This document shows, in pieces, positions 8,433 to 17,432 of a stretch of 64,000 bases of DNA; the stretch's first letter is position 1, and each line of letters begins with the position of its first letter. This DNA is from Verrucomicrobiota bacterium (GTDB taxonomy: Bacteria > Verrucomicrobiota > Verrucomicrobiia > Chthoniobacterales > UBA10450). The notes beneath the pieces were generated by a model, which worked only from the letters and a program-made list of their open reading frames with translations, ran no database searches and was not told where the DNA came from. The stretch covers positions 17,831-81,830 of the forward strand of contig QHQA01000154.1 in the NCBI GenBank assembly GCA_003219695.1. Direction: 5' to 3'. The translations under genes were made by a program, and so were the position numbers.

Positions 8433-9917
8433 TTACTCACCCACGTGATGCGGTTCGGGCGTTTTGGCCTCGGTTGATTTTTCGGCTGGTTTTTCCTCAG
8501 AGTCGAGCCAGTCGGTGTGGAAAACGCCGGGCTTATCGACGCGCTCATAGGTGTGCGCGCCGAAGAAATCGCGTTGCGCTTGCAGGAGGTTTGCCGGAAG
8601 CCGAGCGGAGCGATAACTGTCGAAGTAAGCGAGCGAGGCGGAAAACGCGGGGACAGCGACACCGTGTTTGATGGCTGTTGAAACCGCAAGGCGCCAGTTA
8701 CGCTGGGCTTTCCTGATGATCCTGGTGAAATAACGATCGAGCAGAAGATTGTGCAGCGCGGCGTCGCGCTGGTACGCTTCGACGATTCGGTTCAAGAATT
8801 TCGCGCGAATGATGCAGCCGCCGCGCCAGATGGTGGCGATGTCGCTCAGATTCAGGTTCCAATTATAGCCCGTGCTCGCAGCACGAAGCAGCTCCATTCC
8901 CTGGGCGTAAGACACAATTTTCGACGCGTAAAGCGCGTCGCGCACCGCAGTCACAAGACGCGGTCGATTTCCTCTGAATTGTCGAGCTCTCGGTTGCGGC
9001 AAAATTTTCGACGCAGCTACGCGCTCCTCCTTCCGTGAGGAGACAACGCGCGCTTCAACCGCAGCATTGATTGTCGAAATGACGACGAACTGTCTAATGG
9101 CTGATTGAAGCGTCCAAATGCCGGTGCCTTTCTGTCCGGCTTTGTCGAGGATCATGTCCACCAGCGGCTTGCCGGTGTCAGGATCGATCTTTCGAAAAAT
9201 CTGGGATGTGATTTCGATCAGGTAGCTCTCGAGTTCGCCCTTGTTCCATTCTGCGAAAATCTCTGCGAGTTGCGCTGCATCCATCTCGAGGACGTTGTTG
9301 AGAATGGCGTAGGATTCGCAGATCAATTGAATGTCCCCGTACTCGATCCCGTTGTGCACCATCTTGACGTAATGACCGGCGCCATCGGGTCCCATGTACC
9401 GGCAACACGGTTCGCCATCCACTTGCGCGGCGATCTTGCGGAAAATGGGCGCGATAATTTCCCACGACTCGCGCGAACCGCCTGGCATGAGCGATGGGCC
9501 TTTGAGCGCGCCTTCCTCGCCGCCGGAGACGCCCATGCCGACGAAGTGAATTCCTTTGCCTTCCAATTCCTGGCCCCGCCGCTCGGTATCGGTGAACAAA
9601 GAATTTCCTCCGTCAATCAACACGTCGCCTCTTTCGAGAAGCGGAGCGACCTGACCAATCACGGCGTCCACTGGCGCGCCAGCTTTCACCATCATCATCG
9701 CGACCCGCGGTTTTTTCAGCGCGGCGACAAATTCTTCCAGCGTGCGGGTGGGCTGAATGTTTTTTCCCTGCGCGCGTCCGGCAGCGAATTTATCGGTCAC
9801 TTCAGTGGTGCGATTAAACACGGCGACGGAAAAGCCTTTCGATTCCAAATTGAGGGCGAGGTTTTCGCCCATCACACCGAGGCCGATGAGGCCAAGGTCA
9901 CATTGATTTGCGTTCAT
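8433..9917 (-). CDS. gnd: 6-phosphogluconate dehydrogenase (decarboxylating)
   Basis: LGLIGLGVMGENLALNLESKGFSVAVFNRT, VGMGVSGGEEGALKGPSLMPGG; start at 9917 preceded by AAAGGAGAT ribosome-binding site. Confidence 0.95.
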   Translation of the reverse strand: MNANQCDLGLIGLGVMGENLALNLESKGFSVAVFNRTTEVTDKFAAGRAQGKNIQPTRTLEEFVAALKKPRVAMMMVKAGAPVDAVIGQVAPLLERGDVLIDGGNSLFTDTERRGQELEGKGIHFVGMGVSGGEEGALKGPSLMPGGSRESWEIIAPIFRKIAAQVDGEPCCRYMGPDGAGHYVKMVHNGIEYGDIQLICESYAILNNVLEMDAAQLAEIFAEWNKGELESYLIEITSQIFRKIDPDTGKPLVDMILDKAGQKGTGIWTLQSAIRQFVVISTINAAVEARVVSSRKEERVAASKILPQPRARQFRGNRPRLVTAVRDALYASKIVSYAQGMELLRAASTGYNWNLNLSDIATIWRGGCIIRAKFLNRIVEAYQRDAALHNLLLDRYFTRIIRKAQRNWRLAVSTAIKHGVAVPAFSASLAYFDSYRSARLPANLLQAQRDFFGAHTYERVDKPGVFHTDWLDSEEKPAEKSTEAKTPEPHHVGE

Positions 9918-9949
9918 TTTAGTATCTCCTTTCCACAAATCGTTGATAA

Positions 9950-10043
9950 TGTCATTCTGAGCGAAGCGAAGAATCTCTGATTATTTCTGCATCGAATCGC
10001 TCCCGAAAACAAACGGAGATGTTTCGCTTCGATCAACATGACA
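9950..10043. repeat. Palindromic repeat family P1
   Basis: tgtcattctgagcgaagcgaagaatctc ... ggagatgtttcgcttcgatcaacatgaca. Confidence 0.75.
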
Positions 10044-10075
10044 GCGCTATTTAATGGAAGGAAGATTTCGAGGCC

Positions 10076-10534
10076 GTGATAAGTCTGGTTTGCAAAGTTT
10101 TAGTAACCGAAGCGCCGCTTGAGGCGCCGCCGATTGAAGTCGAGCCTGCCATCGGCGCGGCGGTTGATTTTTTTGGGATCGTTCGCGGCTCGGAGGATGG
10201 GCGCGAGATCGAGGGAATCGATTACGAAGCGCACCGGGAAATGGCAGAACATCAATTGAGAAAAATCGTTGAGCAGGCTACGGAGAATTTCGGGCTCAGG
10301 CAGGTCTTCATTTATCATCGGATCGGATTCATCGCTGTTGGTGAACCGTCGCTATTTATGCGGGTGTGCAGTCCCCATCGGAACGAAGCGTTTCGGGCTG
10401 GTCAATGGATCGTAGATGAATTGAAGAAGAAAGTGCCGATTTGGAAAAGGCCAAACTTCAAAGCAAACGTTGTAGCCGGCGTCGGTGACGCCGGATCGGA
10501 GCCGGGATCAACGATCCCGGCTACAGCGAAATGA
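10076..10534 (+). CDS. moaE: Molybdopterin synthase catalytic subunit MoaE
   Basis: GAAVDFFGIVRGSEDGREIEGIDYEAHREMAEHQL ... HRIGFIAVGEPSLFMRVCSPHRNEAF ... VPIWKRPNF; GTG start. Confidence 0.85.
   Translation: MISLVCKVLVTEAPLEAPPIEVEPAIGAAVDFFGIVRGSEDGREIEGIDYEAHREMAEHQLRKIVEQATENFGLRQVFIYHRIGFIAVGEPSLFMRVCSPHRNEAFRAGQWIVDELKKKVPIWKRPNFKANVVAGVGDAGSEPGSTIPATAK
10471..10525. repeat. Palindromic element family P6 within the 3' end of moaE
   Basis: TGTAGCCGGCGTCGGTGACGCCGGATCGGAGCCGGGATCAACGATCCCGGCTACA. Confidence 0.9.
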
Positions 10535-11109
10535 ACTGGGCGAATCGAATCACGCTGAGCCGGCTGCTGCTCACGGTGCTCTTCGTTATTGCCCTCAATT
10601 CATCTTGGAACTATGCGCGCACCACGGCGCTCCTGATTTTTCTGGTCGCCGGGCTGACTGATTTTATCGACGGTGAAATCGCGCGGCGTTACGGGATCAT
10701 CACGAATTTTGGCAAATTGATGGACCCGCTTGTGGACAAGATAATGGTGGCGGCGGCGTTCATTTCCCTTGTTCCTCTCAAAGCGGTTCCTGCTTGGGCA
10801 GCGACGACAGTGGTTGCGCGAGACTTTCTGATTACGGGTCTGCGGCTGATGGCCAGCGCAAAAGGGCACGTTCTTCCAGCAGAGTCGCTTGGAAAACAAA
10901 AAACATCATGGCAAATCGTCACCATTGTTTTCTTCCTCGTGCTTCTATCGATTGTGGAACTCCACTACGCGGACGCAACCTCAACCTGGTGGTTGCGAGC
11001 ATGGCACGAAGCTGGTCCGGTGCTCGTGTGGATTACAGTAACGCTAACGATTTACTCCGGTCTGGGCTACGCCTGGCGACATCGGGAAGTAATCGCGCCG
11101 GATCAATAG
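10531..11109 (+). CDS. pgsA: CDP-diacylglycerol--glycerol-3-phosphate 3-phosphatidyltransferase
   Basis: MNWANRITLSRLLLTVLF...DFIDGEIARRYGIITNFGKLMDPLVDK (CDP-alcohol phosphatidyltransferase motif). Confidence 0.9.
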   Translation: MNWANRITLSRLLLTVLFVIALNSSWNYARTTALLIFLVAGLTDFIDGEIARRYGIITNFGKLMDPLVDKIMVAAAFISLVPLKAVPAWAATTVVARDFLITGLRLMASAKGHVLPAESLGKQKTSWQIVTIVFFLVLLSIVELHYADATSTWWLRAWHEAGPVLVWITVTLTIYSGLGYAWRHREVIAPDQ

Positions 11110-11150
11110 AGGGCAACGGGAAGGCGGCGTTGGCAACGTGAACCGTCGGT

Positions 11151-13088
11151 TTAACGCGCAGCGCGCGCGCGAGCGGCGGCGAGGTTGGCGCGGATGCTTT
11201 CGCTGTCGGGCGCGAGGCGTTGCGCGATCTCTAATTCGCGAACCGCATCGGCGTAGCGGCCGAGGTTGAACAGCGAGATGCCGAGATTTTCGTGTGCGGG
11301 AACAAGCGCGGGCGCGAGCCGCAGCGCGGCTTCGTAGTGCGGCAGAGCGTCGGCAAAACGGCCGATGCGGGCGAGGGCGTTGGCCCAGTTGTATTGCGCA
11401 TCAGGAAGATTCGGGTCCGCGCGCACCGCGGCCGCGTAATGCGCTAGCGCCTCGTCGGTGCGGCCGAACATAGTGAGGATGTTGGCAGCGTTGTTATGGG
11501 CGAGGGCGAAATCGGGACGGAGGCGGATCGCATCTTGGTAGCACGCGAGCGCCTCGGCATTGCGGCCTTGCTCATGGCGTACGTCGCCGAGCCCATAATG
11601 CGCGTCGGCGAGTGTGGGGAGTTGTGCAAGCGCGAGCTCGAATTGCGCAGCGGCTTCGTCGAGCCGACCCGCAGCGGCGAGCGCGACGGCGTAATTGTGG
11701 CGCACCTTGGGGTAGTTCGGCAGGAAACGCACCGCAGTCTCGTAGGCAGCGAGCGCTTCGGGGACGCGCCCGGCGTCAGACAACGCGCTGGCCAGTTCGC
11801 CGTACGGGCGCGGGCTATCGGGCCGCTTTGCGATGTTGTCCTGCCAAATCGAAATGGCCGAGCCGTAGTCGATGTTGCGCCGCGCGGTCAGCGCTCCGAA
11901 GGCAATCGCGATTGCAACAAATACGACCACGCTGCGACGGCCGAGGACATGCCACACGCCAATGACGATGGCGGCGATAATCGCTGCCAGCGGCAAATAC
12001 ATGCGGTGTTCCGCGATGGTTTGTGTGGCAAGTGGCAATACGCTCGAAGTCGGCGCAAGCAGCAGAAAAAACCACGCGCCGATAAAACCCCACGGCGGGC
12101 ACCGGGCGAGCGCGATAAGCGTGGCACTGAATAGCGCGAGCAGCAGGGCGGCTTGCGGCCAGACCTCAGCGAGGGACCTGGTTGTCGCTATGCCGTAATC
12201 GAGCACCAGCGGCGAGGGCCAGAGTGCGAGTCGCACGTAGTGTATGAGCGCATCGCATTGGGTGAGCAGATAGTGCCACGGCGTGATGCCGAGGCCGAAA
12301 CCGGCCGTCGCACCTCGATTGCCCGCTTGCATCACGAGCCAACCAAGTAACAGCCATGTCGCCGCGAGTCCGGCGTAGAACCATGGCCGCTGGCGCAGCG
12401 CGTCGCGAAACGTCCCGGCGAAAAAAGTGCGGTCGTGCAGCAGCACGAGCAACGGTGCGGCATACATCACTTCTTTTGTTGCCATGCCGAGCAGGCACGT
12501 AACAATGGCGAGCGCGTGCCAGCGCGTGGGCGCAGGCGACTCCACACCTCGAATCGACGCGTATAGTGTTAATAACAGGCACAACCCGGCAAGCGACTCA
12601 GCGCGTTGTGCAATGTAAGTTACGGACTCGGTCTGGAGGGGGTGTAACATCCAAAGCGCGGCAAGCGCGAACGCGAGCGGCGTCGCGTCGGCCGCGAATT
12701 TCGCAGCGAGCGGCCGGGACCGCAGCGTCCGGCGCACGACGCCGAACAACGCCAATGCTGCCAGCGCGTGGATTGCGAGGTTGAGCATATGGTAGCCGCG
12801 GACGTCAGCGCCCCCGACGGCCCAATTGAGCGCGAAGGAAAAATTGACGAGCGGCCGACCGCCCGCAGGCTGACCGGTGTGGGGCGGCGCGAGCGCAACA
12901 GGGAGCGCAAGCGTGCGGATCGTCGCGTTTTGTACGATGGCGGGAAGATCATCGAAAATGAATGGCCCGCGAAAACTATTGGCCCATGCCGCTAGCGCAG
13001 CGGCAGTAAGTAGCCCAGCGGCGAGGAAGATTCCGGCGCGGCTAGAGTTCGGAGCCGGACGCAAGATTTTGCCCTTGGCACGCACCAT
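11151..13088 (-). CDS. TPR-repeat multi-spanning membrane protein (TMTC/O-GlcNAc-transferase-like architecture)
   Basis: N-terminal TM region FRGPFIFDDLPAIVQN..., C-terminal tandem TPRs (LADAHYGLGDVRHEQGRNAEALACYQDAIRLRPDFALAHNNAANIL). Confidence 0.75.
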   Translation of the reverse strand: MVRAKGKILRPAPNSSRAGIFLAAGLLTAAALAAWANSFRGPFIFDDLPAIVQNATIRTLALPVALAPPHTGQPAGGRPLVNFSFALNWAVGGADVRGYHMLNLAIHALAALALFGVVRRTLRSRPLAAKFAADATPLAFALAALWMLHPLQTESVTYIAQRAESLAGLCLLLTLYASIRGVESPAPTRWHALAIVTCLLGMATKEVMYAAPLLVLLHDRTFFAGTFRDALRQRPWFYAGLAATWLLLGWLVMQAGNRGATAGFGLGITPWHYLLTQCDALIHYVRLALWPSPLVLDYGIATTRSLAEVWPQAALLLALFSATLIALARCPPWGFIGAWFFLLLAPTSSVLPLATQTIAEHRMYLPLAAIIAAIVIGVWHVLGRRSVVVFVAIAIAFGALTARRNIDYGSAISIWQDNIAKRPDSPRPYGELASALSDAGRVPEALAAYETAVRFLPNYPKVRHNYAVALAAAGRLDEAAAQFELALAQLPTLADAHYGLGDVRHEQGRNAEALACYQDAIRLRPDFALAHNNAANILTMFGRTDEALAHYAAAVRADPNLPDAQYNWANALARIGRFADALPHYEAALRLAPALVPAHENLGISLFNLGRYADAVRELEIAQRLAPDSESIRANLAAARARAAR

Positions 13089-13208
13089 GAGTGACCTCCG
13101 TTACGACCTCTCCTACGAACTGAACAGCGAACACTGGCGATGACCGACTTTCCGTTCTGACAATTGCCGCCTGCTCGGCGTCTTTTGCCCCGTGTTCATA
13201 GGTGAATG

Positions 13209-13279
13209 AGCGGGCAACGGGAATCGAACCCGCATGGCCAGCTTGGAAGGCTGGAACTTTACCATTAAGCTATGCCCGC
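13209..13279 (-). tRNA. tRNA-Gly (anticodon TCC)
   Basis: Reverse complement GCGGGCATAGCTTAATGGTAAAGTTCCAGCCTTCCAAGCTGGCCATGCGGGTTCGATTCCCGTTGCCCGCT folds as cloverleaf with 7-bp acceptor stem and TTCCAA anticodon loop; CCA not encoded. Confidence 0.95.
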
Positions 13280-13367
13280 GTTTTCTAAGATGTGAAAAGT
13301 GACTTGTGACTGGTGATTAGTCAAAGCCATTGGCGAGGACGCCGAACGTGGGTCGCCGCTGCGATCG

Positions 13368-14618
13368 CTAGCCTTCGAATGCAGTGGCAACGAGAGTGGC
13401 GTTGTGGCCGCCAAAGCCGAAAGAATTGTTGAGCGCGACACGCACTCTCTTTTCGCGTGCGACATTGGGCGTGTAATCAAGGTCACATTCTTCGCCGGGA
13501 TTTTCCAGATTGATTGTGGGCGGAATTACAGAATCGCGAATCGCCAGCGCGCAGGCGGCCATTTCGACTCCACCGGCGCCGCCTAACAAGTGGCCGGTCA
13601 TCGATTTGGTGGAACTGATCGCAAGCTTGTATGCGTGCTCGCCGAACACTTGTTTGATTGCGCGCGTCTCGCAGATGTCTCCGATATCGGTCGAAGTCGC
13701 GTGCGCGTTAATGTAATCGACCTGCTCCGGTGATATGCGCGCATGCTCGAGGGCGAGTTGCATGGCACGCGCGGCACCTTCGCCGTCTGGCGGGGGCGCG
13801 GTCATGTGATACGCATCGGCGGAAACGCCGTACCCCGTGATCTCGCAATAAATCTTCGCGCCGCGCGCCCTGGCATGTTCCAATTCCTCGACCACGACAA
13901 TTCCTGCGCCTTCGCTCATCACAAAACCGTCGCGGTCGCGATCGAATGGGCGGGACGCGCGCTCGGGTTCGTCGTTGCGAGTGCTCAGCGCTTTCATGGC
14001 TGAAAATCCCGCGACGCCGATTTCCACTATGGACGCCTCGGAGCCGCCTGCTAGGAAGACGTCGGCGTCGCCAAACTTGATGATCCGCCAGGATTCACCG
14101 ATGGCATTGTTAGACGTCGCGCACGCAGTCACGATGCACAGATTAGGGCCGCGGAGGTCGAACTCCATGGAGATAACGCCGCCAGCCATGTTGCTGATCA
14201 ACATTGGAATAGTGAACGGCGAGTTTCGCCCGGGTCCTTTCGTCAACAAAATCTGCAACTGGTCCTGCAGGGTTTTTAATCCGCCGATTCCGGTGCTAAT
14301 GATCACACCGAAACGATCACGCCGCTTGAGATTCGCTACATCAATCCCGCTGTCCGCGACCGCTATTTTCGCTGCCGCCATTGCAAGCTGCGTAAATCGG
14401 TCGGTCCGGCGGATGTCCTTTGGATTTTTGAAGAACGGCTTGGGATCAAAGCCGTGGACTTGTCCCCCGATCCGGCAATCGTATCCAGTTGTATCGAATG
14501 CATCGATTGTGTGAATCCCGCTGACGCCGTTCTTTAGATTCGACCAAAACGTCTCGAGGTCGTTGCCAATCGGCGTGACAACACCCATACCAGTGATGAC
14601 TACGCGGCGATCGGCCAT
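13368..14618 (-). CDS. fabF: 3-oxoacyl-[ACP] synthase II
   Basis: RRVVITGMGVVTPIGNDLETFW, CATSNNAIGESWRIIKFGDADVFLAGGSEA, NAHATSTDIGD, NNSFGFGGHNATL. Confidence 0.95.
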   Translation of the reverse strand: MADRRVVITGMGVVTPIGNDLETFWSNLKNGVSGIHTIDAFDTTGYDCRIGGQVHGFDPKPFFKNPKDIRRTDRFTQLAMAAAKIAVADSGIDVANLKRRDRFGVIISTGIGGLKTLQDQLQILLTKGPGRNSPFTIPMLISNMAGGVISMEFDLRGPNLCIVTACATSNNAIGESWRIIKFGDADVFLAGGSEASIVEIGVAGFSAMKALSTRNDEPERASRPFDRDRDGFVMSEGAGIVVVEELEHARARGAKIYCEITGYGVSADAYHMTAPPPDGEGAARAMQLALEHARISPEQVDYINAHATSTDIGDICETRAIKQVFGEHAYKLAISSTKSMTGHLLGGAGGVEMAACALAIRDSVIPPTINLENPGEECDLDYTPNVAREKRVRVALNNSFGFGGHNATLVATAFEG

Positions 14619-14654
14619 GGCGTTATAGCGTTAAAGCGTTGAAGCGTTGAACCG

Positions 14655-15839
14655 TCAACTGGTTCCCATTCCGACGCTTTGCACGGTCTGGAAGAGTTTG
14701 CCCTCGGTTCTGATGGAAGGCGCGATGATGATCTCCGTTTGCTGAAACTCGGCAATGTTGCGCGCGCCCACGTTGCCCATGCAAGTAGTGATTGCGCCCA
14801 CCAGATTTTGGCTGCCATCGTCAACTTCGGCCGGACCGAAGAGAATTTGTTTCAACGAACCGGTGGCACCCACTTTGATGCGGGTCCCTCGCGGAAGATT
14901 TGCGTGCGGAGTGGCCATGCCCCAATGGTAGCCGCGGCCGGGAGCTTCAAGCGCCTTGGCAAACGCGCTGCCTACCATCACGGCGTCTGCGCCGCAAGCC
15001 AGCGCCTTGCAGACGTCGCCGCCGCGGCTCATCCCGCCATCGGTGATGATCGGCACGTAGCGCGACGTTTTCTTGAAGTAAGCGTCGCGCGCCGCCGCGC
15101 AATCTACCGTGGCTGTCACCTGCGGCACTCCGAGTCCCAACACACCCCGTGAAGTGCACGCCGCGCCCGGCCCGACACCGACCAAAACCGCAGCTGGTCC
15201 GCACTCCATGATCTCCAGAGTCACATCGTAGCCGACTGTGTTCCCGACGATCACCGGAATGCGCATTTCGCAGCAAAATTTTTCCAGATCAAGCGACTTA
15301 TATTCAGACGAAATATGCCGGACCGTGGACACGGTGCTCTGCACCACGAAGACATCCGCGCCAGATTCTTGTGCAATCCTGCCAAACTCGGCGGCGCGCT
15401 GAGGAATCGAACTGACTGCCGCGACCACGCCGGCATCTTTGATCTGGCGTACGCGCGCCGCGATGAGGTCCTCCTGGACGGGTTCTTGGTAAATTCGTTG
15501 CAGCAGCGCTGTAACCTCGGATTTGTTGGCTTCGACGATTTTTTGCAGAACTTCCTGCGGGTTCTTGTAACGGGTCTGCACTCCTTCAAGGTTCAGAACG
15601 GCCAAGCCGCCCAGTTTGTTCATCGCGACGGCGAAACCCACATCGACCACTCCATCCATCGCGCTGGCGAGGATGGGAATTTTCAGTTCCAGCGGCTCAG
15701 CGTTTTTGCGCGGCAATCGGAACGTGATATCGACTTCATTCGGGTTAATCGTCACGCGCCCGGGTACGAGGGCGATCTCGTCGAAGCCGTAGGTCACCCG
15801 CGCTTTGCGGTTTCGGCCTATCCACATTCCCATGTCTAA
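14655..15839 (-). CDS. GuaB3-like IMP dehydrogenase family protein without CBS domains
   Basis: MGMWIGRNRKARVTYGFDEIALVPGRVTINP..., GVGPGAACTSRGVLGLGVPQ, IITDGGMSRGGDVCKALACGADAVMVGSAFA; about 395 aa with no CBS insert; exact start uncertain. Confidence 0.8.
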   Translation of the reverse strand, partial: LDMGMWIGRNRKARVTYGFDEIALVPGRVTINPNEVDITFRLPRKNAEPLELKIPILASAMDGVVDVGFAVAMNKLGGLAVLNLEGVQTRYKNPQEVLQKIVEANKSEVTALLQRIYQEPVQEDLIAARVRQIKDAGVVAAVSSIPQRAAEFGRIAQESGADVFVVQSTVSTVRHISSEYKSLDLEKFCCEMRIPVIVGNTVGYDVTLEIMECGPAAVLVGVGPGAACTSRGVLGLGVPQVTATVDCAAARDAYFKKTSRYVPIITDGGMSRGGDVCKALACGADAVMVGSAFAKALEAPGRGYHWGMATPHANLPRGTRIKVGATGSLKQILFGPAEVDDGSQNLVGAITTCMGNVGARNIAEFQQTEIIIAPSIRTEGKLFQTVQSVGMGTS

Positions 15840-16075
15840 ATGTTCTCCATCCTGAATCGTTCGTTTAAACTTCCGCAGTGCGGGCACCGGGGAAGCAGCG
15901 CGTCCGTTCGATCTTCAAATTCAAACGCGCAAATCACACAACGCAACCGGTGCTGCAGGGCCCGTCGCTCTCGCCGCCGGCGGTTCCATTCTCCAACTAT
16001 CCAGAATAGAAACACCCCCGCAAGAAAAAGCAGCAGATAAATGGTGACAAGAGCGGCAAGACTGACGCGGATCAC
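15836..16075 (-). CDS. Small membrane-anchored zinc-ribbon protein
   Basis: VIRVSLAALVTIYLLLFLAGVFLFWIVGEWNRRRRERRALQHRLRCVICAFEFEDRTDALLPRCPHCGSLNERF; GTG start overlaps upstream stop. Confidence 0.6.
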   Translation of the reverse strand: MIRVSLAALVTIYLLLFLAGVFLFWIVGEWNRRRRERRALQHRLRCVICAFEFEDRTDALLPRCPHCGSLNERFRMENI

Positions 16076-16869
16076 GGCGTAACGCTGGCTGCCGACGCTT
16101 TCTGCGGGCGCGCGATATCGTTGCCCCATTGGAGCGCCGCGGTTCCCCAAACGAGGAATGAGTCGGCGTTGCCGGCGCTTGCAGCGGTTCGCGGAAAACG
16201 GCAACGCACAACGTACAGGCGGGCTTGTTCGTCCAACGCCGGATCACCCGACGAGTTTATCGGCAAACAATAGCGAACTTCGCCCAGCGCGTTTACGGCG
16301 ACCCGAAAGCGAATCGTTTGAGGCATTTCTTCGTTGGACGCGACGAAACTCGGCTCCGGCAAAGCCGGCGCGCCGAGAGCACTGAGTTCCTTTGAAAATG
16401 AAATCGACGTTTTGGCAACGCTGACGGGGGCGGTGGTTTTCTGACGGGCAAGCCGAACCGCGCCTGGCGGCTGGTAGCTTGGGATTCGCAGATCGCGCTC
16501 CAGCGGCGGAATGTCCTTCAAAGCCGGCTCGACTGCGGCGTAGGATGGCACATGCTCAGTCTTTGGCAGTGCGCGCAGCATTGTTTCTGGCGGACGATGA
16601 GTTGTGAAAGCAAGCGCGGGATCTTCCGCATCAATCCAGCGAAGCAGCGTCCGGCCTTCTTCAGAATCGGACGTGACGAATTCGACGCGGGCTGGCGGCG
16701 GCAGAAGCGCAACCGTTGGCGGATAAACAATTTGAAAAATGTAGAAACCGAGAGCGTGCGCCATGAATGAAAGCACCAAAAAGAGTGCGATCGCCAGTTT
16801 TTGCCGCCGAGGTGGGTCCCAGGTAAAGAGAAGCGGTTCGGCTGCGCTTTCGATGCCGAGGCTGTTCAT
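16072..16869 (-). CDS. TonB-like energy-transducing/periplasmic protein
   Basis: Single N-terminal TM (FLVLSFMAHALGFYIFQIVYPP), C-terminal RFRVAVNALGEVRYCLPINSSGDPALDEQARLYV; directly downstream of exbD/tolQ-like genes. Confidence 0.55.
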   Translation of the reverse strand: MNSLGIESAAEPLLFTWDPPRRQKLAIALFLVLSFMAHALGFYIFQIVYPPTVALLPPPARVEFVTSDSEEGRTLLRWIDAEDPALAFTTHRPPETMLRALPKTEHVPSYAAVEPALKDIPPLERDLRIPSYQPPGAVRLARQKTTAPVSVAKTSISFSKELSALGAPALPEPSFVASNEEMPQTIRFRVAVNALGEVRYCLPINSSGDPALDEQARLYVVRCRFPRTAASAGNADSFLVWGTAALQWGNDIARPQKASAASVTP

Positions 16870-17270
16870 CGTGGCGGAGTCGCAGCCAGCGCAACCGAAG
16901 TGATCCCGTGTTCAAGCGCGGCATTGGTTACTGCGGCGACGGTTTCGTAGGAAGTGGAGCGATCGGCCTTGATAATGATCGATTGCTCCTTGCGCTTGGC
17001 TTCATCCAGTAATGGGCCCAGTTGCTCGATGGCGACTCGCTGGTCCTGGAAATAAATCGCCGGAACTGCGCCGCCGGTGATGCTGATGATTTGCTGATTG
17101 GTCTGCGGGCCGAGCGTAAACCGTGAGAACGGCATCGCAATGGAGATGCCGTGTTGCAGGATGAAATTCGAGCTCAGCAACAGGAAGAAAACGAGCAGGA
17201 AAGCCACGTCCACCAGCGCAATGAGGACTACCCACGCAAAATTGTACGTTGTTGTTCGGGTGAGTTTCAC
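16866..17270 (-). CDS. ExbD/TolR biopolymer transport protein
   Basis: VVLIALVDVAFLLVFFLLLSSNFILQHGISIAMP, IIIKADRSTSYETVAAV. Confidence 0.85.
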   Translation of the reverse strand: MKLTRTTTYNFAWVVLIALVDVAFLLVFFLLLSSNFILQHGISIAMPFSRFTLGPQTNQQIISITGGAVPAIYFQDQRVAIEQLGPLLDEAKRKEQSIIIKADRSTSYETVAAVTNAALEHGITSVALAATPPR

Positions 17271-17312
17271 GTGGGCGCTAATGAGTTGCTAACCACGAAC
17301 GACTATCAATGC

Positions 17313-17432
17313 CGAAATCCGAATGACAAATGACGAAGCTCGAATGACGAAAAAGGGATGAAAGCCTTCATCTCTGTTCGGGTTTCGTCATTAGGATTTC
17401 CTTCGTCATTCGACATTCGTGCTTCGTCATTG
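17313..17432. repeat. Palindromic repeat family P2
   Basis: cgaaatccgaatgacaaatgacgaagctcgaatgacgaa ... cgtcattaggatttccttcgtcattcgacattcgtgcttcgtcatt. Confidence 0.8.

Noticed and set aside
9105-9980. 291-aa plus-strand ORF
   Set aside because: Antisense to gnd and extends into a P1 repeat; no recognisable domains.
13209-13279. Genomic island integrated at tRNA-Gly
   Set aside because: No integrase, att duplication or mobility genes seen; only compositional suspicion for one gene.
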